Positions 8,843-17,468 of a stretch of 46,348 nt of DNA are shown here, one piece after another. The notes beneath the pieces are model-generated. The model was not told the DNA's origin, searched no databases, and worked only from the letters and a program-made list of their open reading frames with translations. Each line of letters begins with the position of its first letter. Within the stretch, counting starts at the first letter, position 1. The stretch comes from Streptomyces albicerus (GTDB lineage: Bacteria; Actinomycetota; Actinomycetes; Streptomycetales; Streptomycetaceae): contig NZ_VWMY01000074.1 of NCBI RefSeq assembly GCF_008905045.1, positions 1 through 46,348 on the forward strand, written 5' to 3'. The position numbers and the translations under genes were made by a program.

Positions 8843-9156
8843 CGGACGTCGACATGGCGCAGCCGGGGCAGATGGACCGTCAGTCGGTCGGCGTGCTGCT
8901 GGAAGCGGCGCTGTCCAGGCTCACCTGCGGAACCGGCCGCGAGGCACCGCTGGAAGAGGCGTGCATCGCCTCCGTCGAGTGTGCGCTGCAGCTCTCGGCG
9001 ATGGCTGAGCGGGCCAGGCGGGCACCGGACGACGAGGGACTGGGCCGGCAGGCGCGCGAGGCACTGGCCGCCGCCCGCGCCTCGGTCCTTGCGGCCACCT
9101 GCGCGGTCAGGTCCATCGAGGACAGGCGGCGCGGCCTCCCTTGGCGCGAGGCGTGA
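8839..9156 (+). CDS. Small conserved-position protein of unknown function
   Basis: 105 aa. It starts with an ATGA overlap on the carbamoyltransferase and ends with a GTGA overlap on the MmgE/PrpD gene, which makes translation very likely. The sequence is mostly charged, Ala-rich helix (for example ALSRLTCGTGREAPLEEA, AREALAAARASVLAATCAV) with three cysteines and no signal or membrane segment. I do not recognise a family. The tight coupling on both sides suggests a small partner or scaffold for one of the two enzymes. Confidence 0.75.
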   Translation: MTDVDMAQPGQMDRQSVGVLLEAALSRLTCGTGREAPLEEACIASVECALQLSAMAERARRAPDDEGLGRQAREALAAARASVLAATCAVRSIEDRRRGLPWREA

Positions 9157-10730
9157 ACGCGACGGGCACGGCGGGCCGAGGCCAGGACCCCGGTGCCTCC
9201 CTCACCCGGCGGCTCGCCGAGTGGGCCGCGAGCCTGCGCCATCCGGACCTGCCCGAACGGATCGAGGAGTATGCGACCAGCCAGGTCATGTCGCATCTCG
9301 CGGTGGTGCGGTCGAGCCTGGGACACCCCCTGGGGCGCAAGCTGGTGCGGGCCTTCGGCACACCGCTCGCGCATGACCCCTGCCGGGCTGCGCAGGTGAT
9401 GGCCGCGCTGTCCTCGTGCCTCTACTACGAGGACAGCATGTACGCGGGCCATGTCACGCACGCCTCCGTGGGGGTCCCGCTGGCCTTCCGGCGGGACCAA
9501 CGGCTGGATGGGCGTGCCCTGTTGACGGCGGTCGTCGCCGCGAACGAGTGCGCCGCCCGGGTCACCGCCGCCGGTGTGCTGGGTCCGCTGCGCGGTCAGG
9601 GGACCTCATACACCCAGCTCATGGGCGCCGTGGCGGCCCGGCTGCACGGCGCGGGCGCCCCGGCCGAGCTGTGGACGGACGCCTGGGGGCTGGCCCTCGC
9701 GATGCCGCCGTGGCCGCTGCGGCGGGCGCTCCTCGGAAGCGAGGCCAAGGTCCTCTCGGCGGCGACTCCGGTGCGGACCGCGCTGGATGCCTGCGACGCG
9801 GCGGCCGCGGGGCTGCGGGGCGCGGACGACATCCTGGAGCACCCGGGCGGCCTGCTGGCCAAGTTCTCCCACGTGCCGTCGCCGGAGGCGGTCACGGCCG
9901 GACTCGGCACGCGCTGGCACACCGAGACACTGACCTTCAAGATCCACCCGGCCGGCGCGTACGTGGATGGGGCCGTCGACTGCGCCGCACAACTGCATGC
10001 CCGTCTCTCCCGGGAAGACATCCGCGACATCGAGGAGATCGTGGTCTCGGCGGCTCGGCTGACCATCGCCATGGACCAGGAGGGTGCCCCGTACATCAAC
10101 CGCGAGCGTTCGGCGATCATGGCGCTCAACGTCTCCGTCGCCTACAACGTGGCGACCGCCCTGACCACCGGGTCTGTCGTCCCTGCCGACCTCGCCGAAC
10201 CGGCGACCGCGGACCCCCTTCGCTGGTCCCTCGCGGACCGGGTGCGACTGGAGTACGACGCCGGGCTGAGCCGCGAAGTCCTGCGCGCGACCGCCCCATT
10301 GGGCGAGGCCCTGCGCCAGGCCGGAGAAGGCGGCAGACAGTGGCTCGCGGACTTCATGGGCGAGGGCGCGGCAGCGGCCGCCGACGTTGGGGGACCGCCG
10401 AGCGCCACGTTCCAGGAGGCCGACAAGGCGGTGGGCGCCCGACTGCGGGTTACCTTGCGCGACGGCCGGGTGGTCACCGCCTCGTGCCGGCGGCCGAGAG
10501 GAGCAGCCGGACCCGAGACCAGGGACACGCACCGCGAACTCGTCCGGGACAAGCTCGCGTTGTCCGGAACCTCCGCCGAGGTGATGGACGGCCTGGAACG
10601 TCTCGCCTCGCTGGACGCACGACAGGTCGACGCTCTCGTGAGCAGAGCGCTGTCCGAACCGCTGCCCACGTCCGAATCGCCGCCCACCTTCGATCCACTG
10701 CTCGAGTCCGGCCTGCCGCACGGCGCTTGA
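9153..10730 (+). CDS. MmgE/PrpD-family lyase, VlmK-like
   Basis: 525 aa. The sequence has the MmgE/PrpD arrangement: an all-helical first domain (SSCLYYEDSMYAGHVTHASVGVPLAF, then a helix-rich part with LRGADDILEHPGGLLAKFSH) and the LTFKIHPAGAYVDGAVDCA block, followed by an alpha/beta domain. The GTG at 9153 overlaps the preceding stop codon and is chosen over a TTG at 9141. PrpD members dehydrate hydroxyacids. The valanimycin member VlmK eliminates phosphate from the VlmJ-phosphorylated serine hydroxyl to create the dehydroalanine unit. A VlmJ-like kinase is also present (33238-34176), so the same pair of reactions is proposed here. Confidence 0.85.
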   Translation: MNATGTAGRGQDPGASLTRRLAEWAASLRHPDLPERIEEYATSQVMSHLAVVRSSLGHPLGRKLVRAFGTPLAHDPCRAAQVMAALSSCLYYEDSMYAGHVTHASVGVPLAFRRDQRLDGRALLTAVVAANECAARVTAAGVLGPLRGQGTSYTQLMGAVAARLHGAGAPAELWTDAWGLALAMPPWPLRRALLGSEAKVLSAATPVRTALDACDAAAAGLRGADDILEHPGGLLAKFSHVPSPEAVTAGLGTRWHTETLTFKIHPAGAYVDGAVDCAAQLHARLSREDIRDIEEIVVSAARLTIAMDQEGAPYINRERSAIMALNVSVAYNVATALTTGSVVPADLAEPATADPLRWSLADRVRLEYDAGLSREVLRATAPLGEALRQAGEGGRQWLADFMGEGAAAAADVGGPPSATFQEADKAVGARLRVTLRDGRVVTASCRRPRGAAGPETRDTHRELVRDKLALSGTSAEVMDGLERLASLDARQVDALVSRALSEPLPTSESPPTFDPLLESGLPHGA

Positions 10731-10747
10731 GCGTCCCACACAACGCC

Positions 10748-10774
10748 CGACTCCCGCACAGGACGCGGGAGTCG
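10748..10774 (+). terminator. 10-bp hairpin upstream of the P450 gene
   Basis: CGACTCCCGC (10748-10757) and its perfect complement (10765-10774) enclose a 7-nt loop, without a T-tract. It lies in the 64-bp gap between the MmgE/PrpD gene and the P450 gene and could terminate or attenuate transcription. Confidence 0.55.
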
Positions 10775-10794
10775 AAAGAAAGGGGTACTGCACG

Positions 10795-11994
10795 ATGTCC
10801 GATCACGCGCCCAGGTTCACCTATCCGACGAAGCGGACCGACCCGCTCGTGCCGCCCGACGAGTACGCCCAAGCGTTGCGCGAGGAGCCGGTGTGCCCGA
10901 TCACTCTCGCCACCGGCGACCCCGCCTGGTTCGTGGCCCGCCACGAGGATGTACGGACCGCGCTGTCGGACCGGCGATTCAGCAGGGAGGCACTGTTCCG
11001 CCCCGGCGCCGCCCGCGCGCAGGTGGTCGAGCCCGACCCGAACAGCATGCTCACCATGGATCCCCCGCGGCACACCCGGCTCCGCAAGCTCGCCAACCGG
11101 GCCTTCAGCCCGCAGCGCGTGGAGCGGCTGCGGCCGTACATCGAGGAGGTCGCGACGGAGCTGCTCGACGCCATGGAGGCCGGTCCGCCCGAGGGTGATC
11201 TCGCCGAGGTGTATGCGCGCCCGCTGGCGCTGCGCGTCATCTGCCGCACCCTCGGCGTGCCGTTCGAGGACTACGACAAGTTCGGGGCCTGGTCGGACCG
11301 GTTCATGTCGCTCACCAAGTACCCGCCCGAGGAGATCAACCAGGCCAACGAGGACATGCGGGCCTACTTCGCCCGGCTGATCGGCCTCCGGCGCGAGGAA
11401 CCCGGCGATGACCTGATCAGTGCCCTGGTGCGGATTCACGACGAGGAGGGCGAGCCGTCCGAGTCCGAGATCGTCGGCCTGGGCGCGCTGCTGCTGCTCG
11501 CGGGGCACGACACCACAGTGACGGTGCTCTGCGGCGGGACGGCGACCCTGCTCGGCAACCCTGACCAGCTCGCGTTGCTGCGTGAGGATCCCACGCTCTA
11601 CCCCGATGCCGTCGAAGAGGTGGTGCGACTCAACGGCCCCGGCGGCGGGACCTCCATCCGGATCACGACGAGCGACGTGAAGGTGGGCGGCACGGTCATC
11701 CCCGAGGGTTCGGCCGTCCTCGCCTCGGTCGGCACCGCCAGCCGTGACCCCGAGGTCTACCCCGATCCCGACCGCTGCGTGATCCAGCGGGAGAACCGCA
11801 CCCAGGTGGCCTTCGGGCAGGGCCCGCACTTCTGCATCGGCGCGGGTCTCGCCCGGGCCGAACTGGCCATCAGCCTCCGCGCCCTGTTCGACCGGTTCCC
11901 CCGACTGCGGCTGGCGGTGCCGACGGAACAGTTGCGCTGGAAGGACTTCGCCGCCCTCGGGGGCTGGGAAGAGCTTCCCGTCGCCTGGGACTGA
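10795..11994 (+). CDS. Cytochrome P450 monooxygenase
   Basis: 399 aa, a typical soluble actinobacterial class I P450. The I-helix oxygen-binding motif is LLLLAGHDTTVTV, the K-helix ExxR is EEVVR, and the haem-binding loop is FGQGPHFCIGAGLARAEL with the cysteine ligand. The GHDTT form keeps the acid-alcohol pair used in O2 activation. No ferredoxin or reductase gene is nearby, so general cellular redox partners must serve it. An AAAGGGG ribosome site precedes the ATG. It probably hydroxylates or epoxidises the alkyl chain, possibly providing the hydroxyl that the carbamoyltransferase uses; that is inference. Confidence 0.93.
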   Translation: MSDHAPRFTYPTKRTDPLVPPDEYAQALREEPVCPITLATGDPAWFVARHEDVRTALSDRRFSREALFRPGAARAQVVEPDPNSMLTMDPPRHTRLRKLANRAFSPQRVERLRPYIEEVATELLDAMEAGPPEGDLAEVYARPLALRVICRTLGVPFEDYDKFGAWSDRFMSLTKYPPEEINQANEDMRAYFARLIGLRREEPGDDLISALVRIHDEEGEPSESEIVGLGALLLLAGHDTTVTVLCGGTATLLGNPDQLALLREDPTLYPDAVEEVVRLNGPGGGTSIRITTSDVKVGGTVIPEGSAVLASVGTASRDPEVYPDPDRCVIQRENRTQVAFGQGPHFCIGAGLARAELAISLRALFDRFPRLRLAVPTEQLRWKDFAALGGWEELPVAWD

Positions 11995-12001
11995 TCGCGC
12001 G

Positions 12002-12709
12002 ATGTCCCCGTCCCCGTCCAGGTCCTCGTCTCCGTTCCCGTCTGCGCCCGCGGTCGCGTTCTTCGACGTCGACGAGACGCTGATCTCGGTCAACAGCATG
12101 TCCCGCTTCCTGCGCCACCACTTCCAGGTCTCGGGCCGGCCGCGCTCCGCCCTCGACGACGCGGTGCGCGGGTTGCGGGCTCTCGCGGAGCGCGGTGCGC
12201 CCCGGGCTGATGTGGCGCGCGCCTACTATCGCCACTACGCGGGCTGCGACGACCGGGAGCTCGCTGTCCAGGGCCGTGCCTGGTTCGCCGCCGAACTGCG
12301 CGCCGGAGGCCTGTTTCTGAGGGACAGCGTGGCGGCGCTGCGGGAGCACCGGCGCACGGGCGAGACGGTCGTACTTGTCTCGGGATCCTTCGCTCCGTGC
12401 CTGGACCCCATCGCGGAGCGGCTCGGCGTCGACATGGTGCTCTCCGCGCGGCCCGAGACGGTCGCCGGCGTCCATACCGGCAGGCTCGATGCCACGATGA
12501 TCGGTGAGGAGAAGGCCGCCGCGGTGCGCGCCCTGCTCCTGGAGCGCGGGATCTCCGGGGATCGCTGTCATGCGTACGGTGACCACGCCTCCGACCTGGC
12601 GATGCTGCGCGCCGTGGGCCATCCCGTGGCGGTGGGCACGGACCCGGTCCTGGCCCGGCACGCCGAGGAGGGCGGGTGGCGGCGGCTGCCCGGGGCCGCC
12701 CCTTCCTGA
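12002..12709 (+). CDS. HAD-IB (SerB-like) phosphatase
   Basis: 235 aa. HAD motif I is FFDVDETLI (nucleophile and general acid Asp), motif II serine is in VVLVSGSF, the lysine is in GEEKAAAVRALL, and motif III is YGDHASDLAML, all present. The closest general class is subfamily IB, which includes phosphoserine phosphatase, though many actinobacterial members act on other phosphomonoesters. It starts seven bases after the P450 stop and is likely cotranscribed. The first twenty residues are a Ser/Pro-rich stretch with no signal peptide features. It may reverse or trim a phosphorylated intermediate of the kinase/lyase pair, but this is not demonstrable from sequence. Confidence 0.85.
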   Translation: MSPSPSRSSSPFPSAPAVAFFDVDETLISVNSMSRFLRHHFQVSGRPRSALDDAVRGLRALAERGAPRADVARAYYRHYAGCDDRELAVQGRAWFAAELRAGGLFLRDSVAALREHRRTGETVVLVSGSFAPCLDPIAERLGVDMVLSARPETVAGVHTGRLDATMIGEEKAAAVRALLLERGISGDRCHAYGDHASDLAMLRAVGHPVAVGTDPVLARHAEEGGWRRLPGAAPS

Positions 12710-12718
12710 CCCGCGCGG

Positions 12719-12759
12719 CCGGGGTGCGGGCGGTTTCCGGCCGTCCTGCCGCACCCCGG
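12719..12759 (+). terminator. Rho-independent-type hairpin after the HAD gene
   Basis: CCGGGGTGCGG (12719-12729) pairs perfectly with 12749-12759 across a 19-nt loop, ten bases after the phosphatase stop codon. No T-run follows, as is common in Streptomyces. It likely ends the P450-HAD transcript. Confidence 0.65.
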
Positions 12760-12846
12760 TGACCTTGTCGAAATCCTGCCAGCGCACGGCCCCGAACCTT
12801 GCGAGGGTGAAGGCCGTCCATCGGTTCGACGAAGGGTTGAAGACTC

Positions 12847-14310
12847 ATGGGCCGGAACCCGGATTCGGTTGCCGGGCAGCCGAATTACCCGGTGGTGATG
12901 ACGCTCGCGGCGGGCGCCATCTTCCTTTCGATCCTTGACGCCACCGTGGCGAATCTCGCGGTGACGGACATGCATGACAGCTTCCCCGGCGCCTCTGTGA
13001 CCGATCTGACCTGGGTCATCTCGCTGTACGCCATCGTGTTCGCCTCGTTCCTCGCCCCCGCGGGACGTCTCGCGGACGTGGTGGGGCGACGCCGGCTCTA
13101 CGTCGTCGGCATGGGCCTGTTCACCGTCACCTCGCTGCTGTGCGCCGTGGCACCGAACCTCCCCACGCTGCTGGTCGCCCGCGCCCTGCAGGGCCTAGGG
13201 GCGGCGGCCATGATTCCGGCGTCCCTCGCCGTGGTCCTCGCCGATGTGGCGCCGCAGCGCAGGGGGGCCGCGATCGGGCTGTGGAGCGCCGCCGCGTCCG
13301 CTGCGGCGGCGGCCGGGCCGAGCCTCGGCGGGATCCTCATCGATGCCGTCGGCTGGCGCTCCGTGTTCTTCATCAACGTCCCTCTCGGCATAGCGCTGCT
13401 CGTCGGGATCAGGGCGGTGCGCGGATCGACACGGACCGGGCAGGGCCTTCCTGATGTGCTCGGCACGGTGCTCCTCGCGGCGGGCACCGGGCTCGTCGTG
13501 CTCGGCATCACCCAGGGGCAGGAGTGGACCTGGGACGACGTCCGCGTGCTCGGGTGTCTCGTCGGCGGCCTCGTCCTACTGGCGCTGGCACTGGTGCGGG
13601 CACAGCGCCACCCCCGTCCCGCCCTGCAGACCAGGCTATGGCGCAGCAGGGTCTTCGCCCTGGCCAATATCGTCTCCTTCTTCTTCGGCGCGGCGCTGTA
13701 CGCCTGGCTCCTGGTCGGGGCGCTCTTCCTGGTGGATGTCTGGCAGTACTCGCGGATCTCGGCCGGCCTGTCCATGAGCCCGGGGGCGCTGCTGTCCGCG
13801 GTGGTCGCGGCACTGGTCGGACGGTCCCTGAGCAGGCGCAGCCCGCATCTGGTGGTGTTCTGCGGCGCGATGACGCTGGTGGCGGCCGGACTGTGGCTCA
13901 GCCTGACGCTCTCCTCGCAGGCCGCCCTGTGGAGCATGTGGATCCCGGTCGGACTGCTGGCCGGTGCCGGGATCGGTGCTGTCAGCACCGGGGTGTCCAG
14001 CGCGGCGGCCCTGTCCGTGGAGCCGGCGGACTTCGCCGGTGCCACCGGCCTCAACATGGCGGTGCGGCAGATCGGCGGCGCCCTCGGTATCGCGGCACTG
14101 GCCGCGATCCTGCCCGCCCAGACCTCCTCCGAGCCCGCCCCGTACAGCCATGTGGTGTTCTTCAGCTGCGCCACGGCGGCTGTCGCGGGCCTGCTCGGCC
14201 TCGGCTTCTCCCAGCGCCGGAGCCGCCCGAAGCCGGAGACCGGACAGGCTGCCGCGGCGGCGACCGCCGCCGTCGCTGAGAACGTCAGCGGCAAGGGGGC
14301 GGAGCTGTGA
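12847..14310 (+). CDS. MFS drug exporter, DHA2 (EmrB/QacA) family
   Basis: 487 aa with about 14 hydrophobic segments, the DHA2 topology. The antiporter motif C region appears as LGGILIDAVGWRSVFFINVPLGI, and motif A as GRLADVVGRRRLYVVGM after the second segment. The first membrane segment contains LDATVANLAV, the D1 motif typical of 14-TM exporters. It sits inside the cluster and shares a GTGA overlap with the following SRPBCC gene. It probably exports the product and gives self-resistance by proton-coupled efflux across the cell membrane. Confidence 0.92.
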   Translation: MGRNPDSVAGQPNYPVVMTLAAGAIFLSILDATVANLAVTDMHDSFPGASVTDLTWVISLYAIVFASFLAPAGRLADVVGRRRLYVVGMGLFTVTSLLCAVAPNLPTLLVARALQGLGAAAMIPASLAVVLADVAPQRRGAAIGLWSAAASAAAAAGPSLGGILIDAVGWRSVFFINVPLGIALLVGIRAVRGSTRTGQGLPDVLGTVLLAAGTGLVVLGITQGQEWTWDDVRVLGCLVGGLVLLALALVRAQRHPRPALQTRLWRSRVFALANIVSFFFGAALYAWLLVGALFLVDVWQYSRISAGLSMSPGALLSAVVAALVGRSLSRRSPHLVVFCGAMTLVAAGLWLSLTLSSQAALWSMWIPVGLLAGAGIGAVSTGVSSAAALSVEPADFAGATGLNMAVRQIGGALGIAALAAILPAQTSSEPAPYSHVVFFSCATAAVAGLLGLGFSQRRSRPKPETGQAAAAATAAVAENVSGKGAEL

Positions 14311-14822
14311 CGGCGTGGGAGGCGACATCTGCCGGACGGGAGTGGGCTGTTGAGGAACGCGTCACCGTGAACGCCCGGGCCGAACGGGTCTACGCTGCCG
14401 TCGCCGGCATCCGGCGGATGGGCCGGTGGAGCCCCGAGTGCTGGGCCGTCCTCTCCTGGCGCGCAGTGCCCCGTGAGGGCGACCGCTTTGTGGGGTTCAA
14501 CCGCCGGAGCAGATCGGTGTGGTTCACCTCCTGCCGGGTGGTACGCGCCGAACGGGACCGTGAGTTCGCCTTCCGCGTCACCTCCTTCGGTCTGCCCATC
14601 GCTCTGTGGGGCTACCGCGTGGAGCCTCGGGCGGACGGTGTGGAGCTCGTCGAGTACTGGGAGGACCTGCGCCGGGGGCGTGGCGCGAAGGCCGCGGAGT
14701 TCCTCGGCAGGACCTTCACGGGGACGCCGCCCGCGGAGCGCGCGGGCGTCAACCGGGCCAACATGCACACCACTTTGCACAGGATCAAACGCGTCGTCGA
14801 GCAGCAAGGAGATCTTCGGTGA
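14307..14822 (+). CDS. SRPBCC (START-like) small protein
   Basis: 171 aa starting at a GTG that overlaps the MFS stop by GTGA. The reading EERVTVNARAERVYAAVAGIRRMGRWSPECWAVLSW is the usual N-terminal strand-helix of SRPBCC proteins, followed by GDRFVGFNRR and a central beta region ending in ELVEYWED. The fold forms a hydrophobic cavity; members are polyketide cyclases, lipid-binding proteins or toxin-antitoxin proteins. Here it may bind the lipidic product next to its exporter. Another SRPBCC gene lies at 25803-26321; the two are not obviously close relatives. Confidence 0.82.
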   Translation: MTAWEATSAGREWAVEERVTVNARAERVYAAVAGIRRMGRWSPECWAVLSWRAVPREGDRFVGFNRRSRSVWFTSCRVVRAERDREFAFRVTSFGLPIALWGYRVEPRADGVELVEYWEDLRRGRGAKAAEFLGRTFTGTPPAERAGVNRANMHTTLHRIKRVVEQQGDLR

Positions 14823-15630
14823 GCTCCCCGTCCGCTGTGGAGAAGGCATGCGTCCATCGGGACGCACAGCGGCCCGGCCGATGTCCCGTGCCGCCCCATG
14901 CAGAGGACGCGGCCTGTGTCGCCATGGGCCAGGCCACCGGGACCGAGGCGGCCGCGGCCACGACAAGCGCGAGTTGCGCGTGGGCCCCTGGCCGCGCCGA
15001 CAGGCAGCACCTGACGGTGGCGGAGGCCGTGGACTCGGTTCGTCGCATCGCACGGGCCGTGCCCCTGCCCGTCACCGCCACCACCCGGTCGGGCCGCGCC
15101 CAGTCCCCGATGAGGTGACCGAAACCGTGACCGTGGTGGCCACCGACACTGTCCGCGTCCATGTGGAGGATTCTCCCGGCATGGAACCGACGCCGCACGG
15201 CGTCGACGACCGGTATCGTCACAGCGCGCCGACCGGTGAGCTCACGTCCGCCGCGAGCCCGAACTGTTCCTCAACACCCGTACGGACATGCACGTCGCCG
15301 GTTCGGGCTTCCCCGAGGAGCGGTTCGTCCTGGTCCTCGATCCTGCTGATGCCCGTGCGCCGGCCTGGGCCGAATTGCTCTTCGTGCCCGTCCTGTTAGA
15401 GCTCGGCGAGCTGCGCAAACTCGCCAACGCCGCTCTGCCGGGCCTCCCCGCCATGGCGGTTCCGGGCGCCCCTTCGCTGAGCGGGCTTCGCGCGCTGGAG
15501 ACATGCGGCGCCTCGACCGGGAGACGTTCCCCAACCCGCCTACGGACTGACGGGCCGCGTGCCGAGCCGCCGGAGCGGGGAGCCTGCGCATCCCTCAACA
15601 GCGGCGTGGGCCACGAGGACATGGACAGGC
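14820..15630 (+). pseudogene. Isocitrate lyase/PEP mutase-family protein, multiply frameshifted
   Basis: Pieces in several frames together outline one gene. HLTVAEAVDSVRRIARAVPLPVTA (first frame, 14820 to about 15070) is followed by DEVTETVTVVATDTVRVHVEDSPG in a second frame and by LFLNTRTDMHV and GFPEERF near 15270-15320. It ends with LLFVPVLLELGELRKLANA, LPAMAVPGAPSLSGL, ETFPNP, AYGLTGR and LNSGVGHEDMD. This is the order seen in the ICL/PEP-phosphonomutase superfamily of Streptomyces, in which VEDS carries a metal-site residue. At least three frameshifts and several substitutions make it non-functional. It interrupts the cluster between the SRPBCC gene and the damaged SGNH gene. Confidence 0.75.
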
Positions 15631-15737
15631 CGCCGACCCGCACGTCTCCCGCCGACCCCCCGGCGGCTGAGGCCACGGGCCGGACCGTTCAACGCCCGTG
15701 ACCGGGCTGCTGACTTCCCTTCTTTCAGGAGATCATC

Positions 15738-16427
15738 GTGAACGGCACCCCCCTCCACGAACAGCACGACTCCCATCCCGGCATCGGGAGCGAGGACTCC
15801 ACTTCCCTCGCCTGCGCACCCTGGCGGCGATTCATCGTTCTCGGCGACAGCGGCGCCAAGGGCCTGGGATCCCCCCGCGGTTCCGGCTGCGGGCCCTGGG
15901 CGGACCATGTGGCCGAGGCGCTGAGGTCGATCCGGCCGGACCTGGCATACCTCAACCTGGGTCGGCGTGATCACTCGGCGGCGCAGGTCCGAGCCAAGCA
16001 GCTGGCCAAGGCGCTGGCCTTCCGCGGCGACCTGGCCGCGGTCGTCGCCGGAGGCCACGAGGCCGCGCACGAACCCTTCGACGTCGACGCCACCGAGGCG
16101 GAGCTGGGCAGAATCGTGGGCCCGCTCCGGGACTCCGGCGCCGACGTGATCACCCTGGGGCCCTACGGCCCAGGCCTGTTGGCGCCGGTGGCCGAGGAGC
16201 ACAGGAGCGGGCTGCAGCAGCGGCTGAGGCTTCTCTCCGAGCGCACCCGTGAACTCGCGTTGCGGCACGGCGCGTTGCACGTCGACGTGACGGCACGGAC
16301 CCTCGCTGCGGAGCCGGGGACGCGTGACCGGGACAGCCGGCGTGTGGACACCGGCGGTCGGACCGTCGCCGCCGCGGTCATCCACCGCCTGGTGACACAC
16401 CTCGACGCGACGGAAACCGCCGCGTAG
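15738..16427 (+). CDS. SGNH-hydrolase-like protein with damaged active site
   Basis: 229 aa, clearly related to the intact SGNH hydrolase at 3594-4277 (PWRRFIVLGDSGAKGLGSPRG, LRSIRPDLAYLNLGRRDHS). The block I serine is kept (GDSG), but block III GGND has become AGGHE and the C-terminal block V Asp-x-x-His of the paralogue (STDGIH) is replaced by RDSRRVDT. Hydrolysis by the usual mechanism is therefore unlikely. The GTG at 15738 has AGGAG ten bases upstream. The frame is open and coding-like throughout, so it may be retained as a binding protein or be an early pseudogene. Confidence 0.75.
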   Translation: MNGTPLHEQHDSHPGIGSEDSTSLACAPWRRFIVLGDSGAKGLGSPRGSGCGPWADHVAEALRSIRPDLAYLNLGRRDHSAAQVRAKQLAKALAFRGDLAAVVAGGHEAAHEPFDVDATEAELGRIVGPLRDSGADVITLGPYGPGLLAPVAEEHRSGLQQRLRLLSERTRELALRHGALHVDVTARTLAAEPGTRDRDSRRVDTGGRTVAAAVIHRLVTHLDATETAA

Positions 16428-16514
16428 CCGCGATGGTTCCGGCCCGGGTGAGGCCGGGGCCGGAATCTCCGGCGCCCTTTCTCCGATCCCGATCCGGCCG
16501 AATGGTGAGCGCTC

Positions 16515-17384
16515 ATGTCCGAGTCAGTCATTGTCGCGGGAGCGTGCACGCCCAGTGCAGACCTCTTCGGAGGGTTGGGGGCTCTTTCCTCGGTCTCCCT
16601 CGGGGCGCTCATCATCGAGGGCGCGCTCGATCGCGCAGGCATCTCGGCCATCGACGTGGACTACGTGATCACGGGTCAGGAGCAGGCGCGGCAGGTGGCG
16701 CAACGGTCCTGCATCCCCGACCGGGTCCCGGCGATCTCCGTGAGCAGGACCCGCCTGTGCAGTCTGAACGCCGTCGCGCTGGCAGACCAGCTCATCCGCA
16801 GGGGAGAGCAGGACGTGGTCGTGGTGGGCGGAGTGGACCCGATGGGTGCTCGTTCCGTCCGGGGGACGCACAGAAGACGGAGGACGGAAGGTGCCGTGCT
16901 GGACGCGATGATGGGCGGCATCCTCCAGCGACGTGACAGCGCCGCGGAGCTGGACCCGGTCGAGGGACCGGGACTTTCACGGCGTGCCGACTGCGCGGTG
17001 GCCATCGTCCTCATGCGCCGCACCAAGGCCGAACGCCTCGGTTTGCCCTGGCTTGTCGGGGTGGGCGCCCACAGCATGGTCGTGAGCTCCACCGGATCGC
17101 CGTACGCGCAGGCCGTCCGCGCCGTTCGGCAGGCGCTCCGCGAGGTGCCCGCGACACCGCAGGACCTCAGCCTCGTCGAAGCGAGGAAGACGCTCCCCGC
17201 ACTGGACCCGGACGGCGCCACGGGCCCCCTGTCTGCCTCGCGCCCTGTCTTCGACACCACGGGGATACGCATGCTGCTGCGCCTGGCACAGACCCTCAAA
17301 CGGCGGGGGCGGGGGATGGGCGCCGCGGTGATGTGGGGAGACCATCGGGCCGAGGCGGTCATCATCTGTTCCGATGCGCCCTAG
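16515..17384 (+). CDS. Thiolase-like protein lacking the catalytic residues
   Basis: 289 aa, about 100 shorter than a biosynthetic thiolase. The N-terminal half is recognisable (VIVAGACTPSADLFGGL, YVITGQEQARQVAQRSCIPDRVPAISVSRT, ALADQLIRRGEQDVVVVGGVDPMG). At the position of the thiolase nucleophile (usually NKVCGSGLKAV) it reads SRTRLCSLNAV, so Arg aligns with the catalytic Cys, which is displaced by two residues. The C-terminal GHPxGxxG histidine motif is replaced by SRPVFDTTGIRMLL, and the loop domain is shortened. It cannot do normal Claisen chemistry. It may act as a subunit or be decaying. It stands alone, followed by a hairpin. Confidence 0.7.
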   Translation: MSESVIVAGACTPSADLFGGLGALSSVSLGALIIEGALDRAGISAIDVDYVITGQEQARQVAQRSCIPDRVPAISVSRTRLCSLNAVALADQLIRRGEQDVVVVGGVDPMGARSVRGTHRRRRTEGAVLDAMMGGILQRRDSAAELDPVEGPGLSRRADCAVAIVLMRRTKAERLGLPWLVGVGAHSMVVSSTGSPYAQAVRAVRQALREVPATPQDLSLVEARKTLPALDPDGATGPLSASRPVFDTTGIRMLLRLAQTLKRRGRGMGAAVMWGDHRAEAVIICSDAP

Positions 17385-17440
17385 AGGCGGTGCCCGCCGC
17401 CCCCCCGGCCCGGAGCCATATGTCTCATGTCCCCGTGTCT

Positions 17441-17468
17441 GCCCGCTGAAGCGTGCGTTTCAGCGGGC
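17441..17468 (+). terminator. Perfect 10-bp hairpin after the thiolase-like gene
   Basis: GCCCGCTGAA (17441-17450) and its exact complement (17459-17468) flank an 8-nt loop, 57 bp after the thiolase-like stop. It probably terminates that transcript. It also argues against a start at 17453 for the carboxylase, because that start would lie inside the hairpin. Confidence 0.65.

Noticed and set aside
10474..12099. 541-codon minus-strand frame opposite the P450 gene
   Set aside because: Composition-driven shadow of the P450; no recognisable domain.
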